Below the pieces are notes generated by a model. That model did not search any database and was not told the DNA's origin. It saw only the letters and a list, made by a program, of their open reading frames with translations. The position numbers and the translations under genes were made by a program. A DNA stretch of 38,428 nucleotides from a virus, in IMG/VR virus record IMGVR_UViG_3300007770_001202, positions 1-38,428 of that record; one strand, given 5' to 3'. This document shows positions 1 through 6,971 of this stretch, piece by piece (positions within the stretch are counted from its first letter, which is position 1; each line of letters begins with the position of its first letter).

Positions 1-681
1 GACCCCCTTACTGTGAGCCACACCTGCACTCCCCGCAGTACCACTAATATACGTGGCGACGTCTGAGCCGGCTGGAATGCCTGCGCCGCCGGCAGAGGCG
101 GCATTTGAACCCGATGAGTGCAGGAGGAGCTGGTCTGTGCCTGAGTCAATGATAATCATCCCCGGAATATTCTGGGACTCGGCACGGAATTTGAGGTCCA
201 AAGCACCCTCATTGAATATGAAGTGTCCGACAAGTTTCAGAGTGTCCACGCTCTGATCCCACATTAAAAAGTGATTTGCTGTTTCGCCCCGAACTACGAA
301 ATCGACACCATGGTCATTGGTTCCTAATAGCAGCGCGCCGTGTTCCGCGTAGTCAGAATCCCAGTGGAGTCCGGTCGCGGAGGCGTCATGACCGTAGAAG
401 ATGACATCACTGCCTGTGCCTGACTCGCCGATATATAATTCGCCTCCGGACCAAGTCATACTGGCATTTGATGTCAAAGTGTCTGAATCTGACCAATATG
501 CTAGCTCCGTTGCTGTTCCTGAACCGTCAACTGTACCACCCGCTGTGGAGTTTATAGTAATAGATCCATTAGCATTGACTGCTGTCGTTATATTCGTACC
601 AGCATCAATAAAAGGCACGCCGGCAGCTGCCTCGGTCAATGAGCCTGTTAGTATACATCCGTCTGCTTTAAAATCTGCCAT
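1..681 (-). CDS. Tail-fibre-like structural protein, partial
   Basis: The reading frame opens at an ATG at 681, behind an AAGGA ribosome site, and stays open to the window edge, so only the N-terminal 227 residues are visible. The start reads MADFKADGCILTGSLTEAAA. It is followed by Thr/Ser/Gly-rich stretches (TAVNANGSITINSTAGG), then TELAYWSDSDTL and repeated short beta-like blocks (GGELYIGESG, HGALLLGTNDHG). This layout is typical of marine phage tail-fibre or virion decoration proteins with a beta-rich shaft. No catalytic motif is seen. It lies downstream of two small lectin-like genes on the same strand, which suggests a late structural operon. The exact role (fibre or decoration) is inferred. 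Confidence 0.7.
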   Translation of the reverse strand, partial: MADFKADGCILTGSLTEAAAGVPFIDAGTNITTAVNANGSITINSTAGGTVDGSGTATELAYWSDSDTLTSNASMTWSGGELYIGESGTGSDVIFYGHDASATGLHWDSDYAEHGALLLGTNDHGVDFVVRGETANHFLMWDQSVDTLKLVGHFIFNEGALDLKFRAESQNIPGMIIIDSGTDQLLLHSSGSNAASAGGAGIPAGSDVATYISGTAGSAGVAHSKGV

Positions 682-693
682 TTTATATTCCTT

Positions 694-957
694 TTACGTT
701 GTCATTGCCCGGTAGTCAAAATAACACGGAGGTGGTGAGTCGCCCTCTGCTGGTCCTGATGCATTAACAGTAACCTGTGTCGCTGACACTGCTGATATAT
801 ACAGGTTTACATTTTGGGCATTTGCTGATGATGATGATCCGTTAGTTCCAGGCAATAGTACAACTGCGGGAACACTGGAAAATGCTGTACTGAAGGTTAT
901 GACAACAGAGGTGCTACCTCCTGCAATTGTTCCACGGCCGGAAAGTACAACAGCCAT
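694..957 (-). CDS. Small H-type-lectin-like beta domain protein
   Basis: An 87-aa protein whose core (VVITFSTAFSSVPAVVLLPG, NVNLYISAVSATQVTVNAS) has the strand pattern of H-type lectin-like or virion decoration domains. It is a paralogue of the next gene upstream; both share (Q)NVNxYIxAVxxTxVTxxxSxPxxGD. Its ATG overlaps the TGA of that gene (TGATG), which indicates translational coupling. It probably forms part of the adhesive tail or capsid surface. Function is inferred from fold pattern and position only. Confidence 0.65.
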   Translation of the reverse strand: MAVVLSGRGTIAGGSTSVVITFSTAFSSVPAVVLLPGTNGSSSSANAQNVNLYISAVSATQVTVNASGPAEGDSPPPCYFDYRAMTT

Positions 958-1253
958 CAGTCTACCTTTGCGACCTGGAGGTGTATATCACCTGTTATTG
1001 GAGCGCTGGTAGTAATTGTTACTGAAGTCGTAGTCACTGCAGTTATATACACATTAACATTTTGACTGCTGGCTGGTGTTGCAGTCACTGTTGGCGCTGC
1101 GGCATAAATAGAAGTGAAGGTATAAGTGGCACTGTCGGTAGCTGTAAATGTTAAAACTGCCGACTCGACAGTATCTGTACCAATAATAACAGGTGTCCTT
1201 CTAGTCGCTGGATACGTCTTTCTTAGCCTGTTTAAATCATATCGTGAGGGCAT
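957..1253 (-). CDS. Small lectin-like structural protein, paralogue of neighbour
   Basis: A 98-aa protein with a basic N-terminus (YDLNRLRKTYPATRR) followed by a Thr/Val-rich beta domain. Its C-terminal half matches the downstream 87-aa protein. The start ATG at 1253 follows GAGGAG with good spacing. With its paralogue and the fibre gene it makes a three-gene leftward block. Probably a virion surface component; not recognised beyond that. Confidence 0.65.
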   Translation of the reverse strand: MPSRYDLNRLRKTYPATRRTPVIIGTDTVESAVLTFTATDSATYTFTSIYAAAPTVTATPASSQNVNVYITAVTTTSVTITTSAPITGDIHLQVAKVD

Positions 1254-1293
1254 TGGAACTCCTCGAATAATTATTAGACTAATGCAAAGATTA

Positions 1294-2619
1294 TCATAAT
1301 ATCTTACTGGCTATTGTCGCCAGCTCAGAGCGCTGGCCTTTGATAAGCGTTATGTGTCCTGCAATTGGCTCGTCCTTGAACTTCTCTACGGCATATGTCA
1401 GGCCATTGGAAACTGCATCGACGTACGTATTATCAATCTGCTCGATATCTCCTGTTAAGACAATCTTTGTATTCTCACCTGCTCGTGTGATTATCGTCTT
1501 TAGTTCATGGACAGACAGGTTCTGTGCCTCATCTATTATAATAAATGCATTAGCTATAGAGCGACCTCGCAGATATGTTATAGCCTCTATCTCGAAGATA
1601 CCCTTCTGAAAGTATAGCGGAATAATCGACTTACCAGCCTTGTCATAGTCAGAGTTAAATAGGAAACCTAGATTATCCATAATCGGCTTCGTCCATGGGT
1701 CCATCTTCTCCTCCATGGTACCGGGCAAGTATCCTATATCATTGCCAAGAGGCTGGATTGGCCTCGAAATTACAAGCTTATTCTGATCATTAGACTTTTC
1801 TAATACATGGTGCACGCCGGCGGCGACTGCTAGCAGGGTCTTTCCTGTTCCCGCAGGCCCAACCAGAGTAACAAGTTTAATATCTGGATCGAATAGTAGA
1901 TCAAATGCAAACCACTGCTCCTTATTCCTTGAACTTACACCCCAAATATTGGCGAACTGTGGTAAAAGATGAATATTTCCATGCTTGTGCCTGCATATTG
2001 CGGCTGAGGCTGACGGTGAAGACTTTATTACGACAAACTCATTAGGTTTTAAATCGTTAAAATCATCATGATCATCAGGAACCTCAACCTGTTTTTGACT
2101 GTATATTTCGTCGATTTTATCCTGTGACAGGGTCGCCCTTCTTACACCAGTATATAGATGGTTTTTACTAGTAGCAACGCGATGCTTTAGATAATCATCA
2201 CATTGTATTCCTAACACGTCGCACTTAACCCTTAGATTTATATCCTTGGTAATAAGTGTGACACTGTCACCAAACTCCTGTGCTAGGTGAAAGACATCTG
2301 ACAGGATTACATTATCTGCAATGGGATTATCTATAAGTTCCTCTGGAAGTTCGTCGCTTACATCTAGTCGCTTTGTTATTTTTAATCGGCCACCGTTTCT
2401 CAGTTCTACACCATCACTTAAGCTTCCCTGCTTTCTTAGTGTATCAAGGTGACGGCTAACTCGACGAGCGTTCTGGCCGATGTCATCCATTCTAGATTTT
2501 TTTCTATCCAGCTCCTCTAGGACAACTAGAGGTATTACAACTAGATTGTCATCGAATGAAAATAATGATTCCGCATCATATAAAAGTACGTTAGTATCAA
2601 GGCAAAAAACTTTTGTCAA
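1294..2619 (-). CDS. phoH: PIN-domain PhoH family ATPase
   Basis: The N-terminal part (VFCLDTNVLLYD, LVVLEELDRKKS, VTLITKDINLRVK) is a PIN-type nuclease domain. The C-terminal part is the PhoH P-loop ATPase, with Walker A GPAGTGKT, the family motif RPIQPLGNDIGYLPG, Walker B FIIIDEAQN and a LTGDIEQID motif. This two-domain form is the YlaK/PhoH2 type, proposed to act on RNA; PhoH genes are common in marine phages. I favour the TTG at 2619 because it has a strong GGGAGG site 8 nt upstream; an in-frame ATG at 2640 has none. It is divergent from the sigma-like gene, and the shared spacer holds a perfect inverted repeat. Confidence 0.95.
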   Translation of the reverse strand: MTKVFCLDTNVLLYDAESLFSFDDNLVVIPLVVLEELDRKKSRMDDIGQNARRVSRHLDTLRKQGSLSDGVELRNGGRLKITKRLDVSDELPEELIDNPIADNVILSDVFHLAQEFGDSVTLITKDINLRVKCDVLGIQCDDYLKHRVATSKNHLYTGVRRATLSQDKIDEIYSQKQVEVPDDHDDFNDLKPNEFVVIKSSPSASAAICRHKHGNIHLLPQFANIWGVSSRNKEQWFAFDLLFDPDIKLVTLVGPAGTGKTLLAVAAGVHHVLEKSNDQNKLVISRPIQPLGNDIGYLPGTMEEKMDPWTKPIMDNLGFLFNSDYDKAGKSIIPLYFQKGIFEIEAITYLRGRSIANAFIIIDEAQNLSVHELKTIITRAGENTKIVLTGDIEQIDNTYVDAVSNGLTYAVEKFKDEPIAGHITLIKGQRSELATIASKIL

Positions 2620-2681
2620 TTGACGTGCCTCCCTGGACATGTGCTATTGATAATTATCTTTAAAAATTAATACACTTAAAA

Positions 2682-2711
2682 ACCTCTGTTTAAATTTTAA
2701 CTAACAGAGGT
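2682..2711 (+). promoter_or_regulatory. Perfect inverted repeat covering the RBS of the sigma-like gene
   Basis: ACCTCTGTT at 2682-2690 and AACAGAGGT at 2703-2711 are exact reverse complements around a 12-nt AT-rich loop. The right arm contains the AGAGG ribosome site of the plus-strand gene starting at 2719. As RNA it would bury that site; as DNA it could be an operator in the phoH/sigma-like divergent spacer. Confidence 0.6.
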
Positions 2712-2718
2712 CAAATTA

Positions 2719-2973
2719 ATGGATGATGACATACTAAAATGCGGGCAAAACTGCTACAGCTTTCACAATGAGCGCAATATTAAATGCCAAAAAACGAGCT
2801 GTCGCCAGTGGCTTCCGAGTGAAAGAGATCTTAACTGTACAATTTTATCAGCTAGGTCGGGGCCCAAGACCCTGCAGCAGATAGGAGATATATTCGATCT
2901 GACACGAATGCGAGTATGTCAACTAGAAAAATCTATAATCAAGAAAATCCAACTTAAGACAAAGAACATATAA
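2719..2973 (+). CDS. Sigma-70 region-4-like HTH protein with Cys-rich N-terminus
   Basis: An 84-aa protein. The C-terminal half (LQQIGDIFDLTRMRVCQLEK) closely follows the sigma-70 region 4.2 helix-turn-helix, where the family reads LEEIGxxFGVTRERVRQIEK. The N-terminal half carries Cys pairs (CGQNC, KCQKTSC) that could bind zinc. It has no region 2, so it is not a complete sigma factor. It is more likely a transcription regulator or a -35-element-binding adaptor, and an obvious candidate to recognise the unusual GTGTARC boxes further right (inference). It is one of only two plus-strand genes. The AGAGGT ribosome site lies in the 3' arm of a perfect hairpin. The gene ends 6 nt from the tmRNA 3' end, in convergent arrangement. 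Confidence 0.85.
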   Translation: MDDDILKCGQNCYSFHNERNIKCQKTSCRQWLPSERDLNCTILSARSGPKTLQQIGDIFDLTRMRVCQLEKSIIKKIQLKTKNI

Positions 2974-2979
2974 TTGTAC

Positions 2980-3344
2980 TGGTGGACCCGGTGGGAATCG
3001 AACCCACGTCCGAAGCATCTTCAAGGTCAAGTCATTCACAAGTTTAGTCAATCCATTCCCGAATCGACAAGGTAGCCACAAATTTTCCCGTCTCCTATGT
3101 GTCCTCGGAGATCCACCTGTCACCAGGGTAACCATTGTGATTTTTTATTTTCACAGGATCTCTACCTGTTATTCGACATTGGGTATCAAGGTCGTCGAAA
3201 ACCCCGGCATTACGCGGCTAGCGCGTAAGTGCTGTAATTGCTATCGTTGGCAATTATAAATTTGAGATTGAGTTTTAGGTCATCTAGCTCATAAGACCAC
3301 TTGCACTATTACTATCCACTACCCCGTCGAAACCAGTCAGGCCC
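2980..3344 (-). ncRNA. ssrA: tmRNA (one-piece), tag ANDSNYSTYALAA
   Basis: This is transfer-messenger RNA, which rescues stalled ribosomes. The 5' end GGGCCTG (complement of 3338-3344) pairs with CGGGTCC before the discriminator A, and CCA is encoded at 2980-2982. The T arm GTGGG-TTCGATT-CCCAC and the 5' TGGTTTCGACGGGG signature are present. The tag frame begins at GCC 3249-3251 and ends with TAA at 3210-3212, giving ANDSNYSTYALAA. The terminal ALAA is the ClpXP degradation signal of proteobacterial tags. Length is 365 nt, normal for one-piece tmRNA. It is not permuted, unlike alphaproteobacterial and many cyanobacterial forms. Confidence 0.97.
3210..3251 (-). CDS. tmRNA-encoded proteolysis tag
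   Basis: Resume codon GCC followed by 12 further sense codons and TAA, encoding ANDSNYSTYALAA inside the tmRNA. It is translated only after the ribosome switches from a stalled message. It is three residues longer than the E. coli tag ANDENYALAA. Confidence 0.9.
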   Translation of the reverse strand, partial: ANDSNYSTYALAA

Positions 3345-3423
3345 AAACAGTAGCTGTGCGGGGTATCCCACCTGCCTGCCGCACACAGGCACCCACCCAT
3401 TAAATGGGGAACCATTTATCTGA
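3345..3423 (-). other. Structured spacer upstream of tmRNA
   Basis: On the minus strand this spacer folds into CCCAT-TTA-ATGGG followed by TGCCTG-7nt-CAGGCA, then leads directly into the tmRNA 5' end. No T-tract follows, so these are not clear terminators. They may be processing signals of a tmRNA precursor co-transcribed from the upstream histone-like gene. No ORF is supported here. Confidence 0.4.
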
Positions 3424-3609
3424 CTATTCGTCGCGAGCTGCCAGAGATGCCTTGACAAGATCGCCTGACTTATTTTTAAGAAGTCGCAGGCCTTTCCTGA
3501 CCCTGACACCGGCTGATTTATTCCCATTGGCATTCTTGTGAATATCAACCTCTAAGACCTCAACAAGTGTCTTTACTTCAGTCCAAATATCAAGTATTTG
3601 CTCTCTCAT
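3424..3609 (-). CDS. Histone H1-like (Hc1-type) small basic protein
   Basis: A 61-aa protein. The pattern is an acidic/hydrophobic helix (DIWTEVKTLVEVLEVDI) followed by KNANGNKSAGVRVRKGLRLL, then KNKSGDLVKASL. It matches the Hc1/H1-like family found in Bacteroidetes and chlamydiae, where (N)K(A/S)AGxRARK is the hallmark. It probably binds nucleic acid and may help condense phage or host DNA. The start is the ATG at 3609 behind GGAG with 6-nt spacing; the in-frame TTG upstream lacks a site. It lies just upstream of the tmRNA. Confidence 0.65.
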   Translation of the reverse strand: MREQILDIWTEVKTLVEVLEVDIHKNANGNKSAGVRVRKGLRLLKNKSGDLVKASLAARDE

Positions 3610-3662
3610 ATTATACTCCAAATTATTCTAAATTAATGTTTTTTATACACAGTGTAAATATC

Positions 3663-3908
3663 TTATGATGTAATTAATCCATCAAAAGAATTCTTATCGA
3701 CAACACCAGTATCTAATAATTTCTGTACACATTCATTTATGGCAATCATTTGATCACGATTCTCAAGTTCAAGTGATAGCAGTTTTATTATCTGAAGTAT
3801 CTGGTCCTGCTTAACACCGAATTCAGTAATCTCAGACACTATTTGTCGACACTGCAGCATGTCATTTGCGCTTATTTCAGTCTTTGTCTCACCGTAAAAT
3901 TTTGACAT
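3663..3908 (-). CDS. Hypothetical 81-aa helical protein
   Basis: Not recognised. It is mostly helical and acidic, with an LQIIKLLSLELENRD segment that could be a short coiled coil. An AGAAG site precedes the ATG at 3908. Its start lies 2 nt after the stop of the upstream zinc-ribbon-like gene, so the two are likely co-translated. Confidence 0.75.
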   Translation of the reverse strand: MSKFYGETKTEISANDMLQCRQIVSEITEFGVKQDQILQIIKLLSLELENRDQMIAINECVQKLLDTGVVDKNSFDGLITS

Positions 3909-3910
3909 AT

Positions 3911-4399
3911 TTAATCTTCTTCTATTTTTACTGACACGTGATCAGATCTTGAAAACGACTCAATCTTAAAAAGATTTTCCCCAATAATTCTAAGAAGTTT
4001 TCCTTCTACATTATCGTTTAATTCTTCGCGTGTTAAAACTAAAAAACTGTTCCATTTTTGATTTTCAATAATGAACTTGGCCTTTTCCCATGTTGGTAAA
4101 TCAACGTCATAAGATTCCAAGATACCGCAGAGTTTTTCAGATAAAGACGTTTTAATATCCTCTACAGTTAAAATAGAGCGTGTAGAATCTTCATGACCAT
4201 GAATAAACTCGGACTTGCAAATGTCTGTAATTCTGTGTAGTACTCCACAATTATTGCACTTTGCAATTTTAGGCACAACCACATCGTTTGGACCTAAAAC
4301 GGAAAATACAACGAATTTATGAAAAAGTGGATTTTTCATGCGCCTAAATTGTGGCAGCACGCAGTGGCAGCTTATTAAGTGTTTAATGCCTTCAGTCAT
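3911..4399 (-). CDS. Hypothetical protein with Cys motif
   Basis: A 162-aa protein containing HLISCHCVLPQF near residue 7 and a KCNNCGVLHRITDICKSEF segment (about residues 47-65), which resembles a small zinc-binding knuckle. The C-terminal part is acidic and helical. Similar proteins occur in marine phage genomes without known function. There is no convincing ribosome site before its ATG, and it begins 7 nt after the chaperonin-like gene, so coupling is likely. Confidence 0.75.
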   Translation of the reverse strand: MTEGIKHLISCHCVLPQFRRMKNPLFHKFVVFSVLGPNDVVVPKIAKCNNCGVLHRITDICKSEFIHGHEDSTRSILTVEDIKTSLSEKLCGILESYDVDLPTWEKAKFIIENQKWNSFLVLTREELNDNVEGKLLRIIGENLFKIESFSRSDHVSVKIEED

Positions 4400-4406
4400 A
4401 AAATAA

Positions 4407-5693
4407 TTAGTCGCCTATAATAGCAATTTCTATAGAATTTATGCAGTCTATAAATTTATTAGACATTGTATTAGAGGCATAAATAAGTGATGATGGGACT
4501 ATTTCGCAGTCGTCTATCGAAAGTAACGATATTATATCATCACTTAATTTTTGTACCTGGACTGCCCCATATCCTGACACCGTCCTAATAATATTGAGAC
4601 CCAAATCAATCTCATCTAGCAGTATCTTCTGTCGTGATATTGTGCCACACTTGACTGATATATTTACACACTTTCCTGTCAATGACCGTGCTCTCTTCTT
4701 CAGCAGTCTTGACACCTCAGTATGCGATTCTTGTATCCTTTTAGACAGGTGAAATAAGTGTAAATCAACATTTTTCTGAGTTGACTGATTTACTATTGAA
4801 ACACTGCCAGGACCACATATTATCTTCTCTACTTTAACTAAATCATCAATAGATTTATGTGCTATTAAATCCCCCTTAAGCGGAGTAACTATATCGCACC
4901 CAATGACCTTAGAGACATCAACAACTGAATTTATTGTTTCTATATCATCAACACCAAATGAAATAGGTAAAATATCTAGTGTTCCCCTGTCTACATTTAC
5001 CTTTATGGTGTTAATAACATCTGAACTAAATCCTCGAGCAAATATGGCAACAGGAATATTTTGAGAAGATGCCTCCTGCAGTATTCCGTCAATTTCCCCT
5101 AGTGATTCTATAACACCATCTATGCAAAGACACCGACACCAATTTCTCTCCCATTTCTGCTGTCCTATAAACGGACCTATAGGAAGTATAAATGAAAAAT
5201 TATAACTGTCCTTTAATTCAATAATTGTTTTATCAATTTTATTAGGCTCAACAAAAATCTTCCCATTTAATCCTGCCACCTTAATAGCATTATAAATTAT
5301 AGATTTAGCCTCATAGGAAATTTTTAAATAATCTAATATCATTGGTAACATATCATAAGATATGTCATAATGACCAATATCACCAACGTCGATTGAGAAT
5401 GATGATGTATTAATTTTTTTATCTATTAAATTAATCGTGCTGTTAGCTGACCCTGGACATACCCTCTCTGCCTCATACACATGTTCAAGTAATATTCCAG
5501 AAAGCATTGATGTTAGACCTGAATCTTCAGAGTAGAGCTCATTTAAAAATGAAAATATTTTTGATGAAATAAAAAAGTCATTACCAGCAGATCTTAGAGT
5601 AAGATAATCTTTTTTCTTGTTACCTAAAATCTCAATTATTTCTTTTAGGGTTTTTTGAATTTCTTCTCTATCACTAGTCTTTATAAAATTCAT
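4407..5693 (-). CDS. Divergent GroEL-like chaperonin subunit
   Basis: A 428-aa protein that follows GroEL through most of its length. Apical-domain matches are PVAIFARGFSSDVINTIKVN and RGTLDILPISFG (GroEL: LLIIAEDVEGEALATLVVN, RGTLNVVAVKAPGFGD), then IGCDIVTPLKGDL. The intermediate and C-terminal equatorial parts match in KKRARSLTGKCVNISVKCGT and DLGLNIIRTVSGYGAVQV (GroEL: RLAKLAGGVAVIKVGAAT, ALHATRAAVEEG..GGG). The ATP-binding DGTTT motif is replaced by DSGLTS, and the C-terminus is about 100 residues shorter than GroEL. Phage chaperonins are known in a few large phages; whether this one forms rings or hydrolyses ATP is open. The start sits 4 nt after tRNA-Asn. Confidence 0.75.
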   Translation of the reverse strand: MNFIKTSDREEIQKTLKEIIEILGNKKKDYLTLRSAGNDFFISSKIFSFLNELYSEDSGLTSMLSGILLEHVYEAERVCPGSANSTINLIDKKINTSSFSIDVGDIGHYDISYDMLPMILDYLKISYEAKSIIYNAIKVAGLNGKIFVEPNKIDKTIIELKDSYNFSFILPIGPFIGQQKWERNWCRCLCIDGVIESLGEIDGILQEASSQNIPVAIFARGFSSDVINTIKVNVDRGTLDILPISFGVDDIETINSVVDVSKVIGCDIVTPLKGDLIAHKSIDDLVKVEKIICGPGSVSIVNQSTQKNVDLHLFHLSKRIQESHTEVSRLLKKRARSLTGKCVNISVKCGTISRQKILLDEIDLGLNIIRTVSGYGAVQVQKLSDDIISLLSIDDCEIVPSSLIYASNTMSNKFIDCINSIEIAIIGD

Positions 5694-5697
5694 AAAA

Positions 5698-5773
5698 TGG
5701 CTCCCCGGGACGGACTCGAACCGCCGACAAGGTGGTTAACAGCCACCCGCTCTACCAACTGAGCTACCGGGGA
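5698..5773 (-). tRNA. tRNA-Asn(GTT)
   Basis: Acceptor TCCCCGG pairs with CCGGGGA, discriminator G, CCA encoded at 5698-5700. D arm GCTC/GAGC; anticodon stem GGTGG-CTGTTAA-CCACC gives anticodon GTT; T arm GGCGG-TTCGAGT-CCGTC. It lies between tilS and the chaperonin-like gene, and its 3' GGGGAG is positioned like a ribosome site for the latter. Confidence 0.97.
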
Positions 5774-5805
5774 TCATATCTTCCACCGTATAAATTATAC
5801 ATGAT

Positions 5806-6417
5806 CTAATCAACTAGTTTTTGCATTTCAAAAATCTTTTTCTTAATAACCTTATTGATACCTGGATTCACAAACTTAACCTTTGAGATGATCTCATGTC
5901 TAATAAAATTACGCATAAACGAGATATCGCTATTGCTTGGATCATGAATATACGGAACGCACTTTCTGTCGCACCATTCCAGTAATGAGTCCTTTGTTGT
6001 CAATAAAAATGGTCGTAAAAATTGATCGCGTTTAAGCGGTATCATCATTGGATTTCCATGAAATGATGTAAAAACCCAGTTCTCTACCGCGTCATCTAAG
6101 TGATGACAAGTAATAATAGGTAAGTCGGTTACACTATTAAAAAATTTATACCTTTCAACTCTCCAAAAATTCTCTAGTGATTCACCTGACTCCGGCTCGG
6201 CTTGTAATTTGCCAAGCTTAAGCTCAATATCATATTTACTACAATAGGCCGAAACTATTTCCTCAGCGCATGATGAAGATGGTGTATTGTGATTAAAGTG
6301 AAGCGCAGTTACCTTTTTTCTTCCTCGTCTAATAAAGTCTAATGCTGCCATAGAGTCAGGGCCTCCAGACACTGCAATTGCTACATTTATTGGAATTTTA
6401 ATGGCTGAGCGGATCAT
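5806..6417 (-). CDS. tilS: Minimal tRNA(Ile)-lysidine synthase
   Basis: A 203-aa N-type ATP pyrophosphatase. The PP-loop AVSGGPDSMAALDF lies at about residues 14-27. Other TilS signatures are ALHFNHNTP, ESLENFWRVERYKFF, ITCHHLDDAVEN and IHDPSNSDISFMRNFIRHEI. TilS converts C34 of tRNA-Ile(CAU) to lysidine, which lets it read AUA. Only the catalytic domain is present; E. coli TilS has extra C-terminal domains. The gene begins 8 nt after the 3' end of a CAU-anticodon tRNA with no ribosome site, and is followed by tRNA-Asn, so it appears embedded in a tRNA operon. Confidence 0.93.
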   Translation of the reverse strand: MIRSAIKIPINVAIAVSGGPDSMAALDFIRRGRKKVTALHFNHNTPSSSCAEEIVSAYCSKYDIELKLGKLQAEPESGESLENFWRVERYKFFNSVTDLPIITCHHLDDAVENWVFTSFHGNPMMIPLKRDQFLRPFLLTTKDSLLEWCDRKCVPYIHDPSNSDISFMRNFIRHEIISKVKFVNPGINKVIKKKIFEMQKLVD

Positions 6418-6425
6418 AAAAAAAC

Positions 6426-6502
6426 TGGTAGGGCGCCGGGGACTTGAACCCCGAACCTGCCGGTTATGAGCCGGATGCTCTGACCGATTGAGCTAGCGCC
6501 CT
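6426..6502 (-). tRNA. tRNA with CAT anticodon: probable Ile2, or elongator Met
   Basis: Acceptor AGGGCGC pairs with GCGCCCT, discriminator A, CCA encoded at 6426-6428. Anticodon loop CTCATAA gives CAT; T arm CGGGG-TTCAAGT-CCCCG. Pair 1-72 is A-U and the anticodon stem lacks the three G-C pairs of initiator tRNA, so it is not tRNA-fMet. Sequence alone does not separate elongator Met from Ile2; the adjacent tilS gene argues for Ile2. Confidence 0.93.
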
Positions 6503-6554
6503 ATACAATTTATTATATCCAGAGTGCTAGCTTTTTATAAGTCGTAAACTAATT

Positions 6555-6968
6555 TTACCAGGTATCTTCTTGGCCGACCCAGTCTTTAAATTCTTCCTTA
6601 CCACCTCTAGATGCCCAGTCAGAATCAATACATAATTTAGAACTGATGCCACCACGAGCATTAAAAAGCATTACTATTCTTAATCTATGCGGATCATAGA
6701 CACTTAGTAAATCATCATAAATCACATTTATTAATCTCTCATATGATAAAATCTTATCCCTGAACTGAAAGAAATAACCCTTAAGTGACTTAAGCTCTAT
6801 GACCTTTTTATTGGGATAAAATGTGATATATGCGCTTGCAAAGTCAGGCTGACCTTTTACACCTTCAAATGTAATCTCTGGATTCTTTATTTTGATCTCA
6901 TAAGGTTGATCAGTCGGATTTGAAATAGACTTCAAAAAAGTAGGGTCTGACCAGCTTTTACTTTTCAC
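6555..6968 (-). CDS. QueF-like T-fold protein lacking the catalytic cysteine
   Basis: A 137-aa protein aligned with type I QueF (preQ0 reductase). It keeps KGQPDFASAYITFYPNK, the hallmark ELKSLKGYFFQFRD (QueF: ESKSLKLYLFSFR), INVIYDDLL and LFNARGGISS. In QueF the first block starts CPVTGQPDF, with Cys as the nucleophile that attacks the nitrile of preQ0. Here the same place reads EGVKGQPDF, so the Cys is absent. It may bind a 7-deazaguanine without reducing it, or use another mechanism. It is encoded 3 nt after the PrkA gene; start GTG at 6968 with AGAAGG very close, so the true start is uncertain. Confidence 0.8.
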   Translation of the reverse strand: MKSKSWSDPTFLKSISNPTDQPYEIKIKNPEITFEGVKGQPDFASAYITFYPNKKVIELKSLKGYFFQFRDKILSYERLINVIYDDLLSVYDPHRLRIVMLFNARGGISSKLCIDSDWASRGGKEEFKDWVGQEDTW

Positions 6969-6971
6969 CTT

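Noticed and set aside
2923-3548. Two minus-strand open frames across 2923-3135 and 3312-3548
   Set aside because: Both lie over the tmRNA or its spacer; the RNA features explain the sequence and the frames show no protein-like pattern.
6426-6502. Initiator tRNA-fMet
   Set aside because: Pair 1-72 is intact (A-U) and the anticodon stem lacks the three consecutive G-C pairs of initiators.
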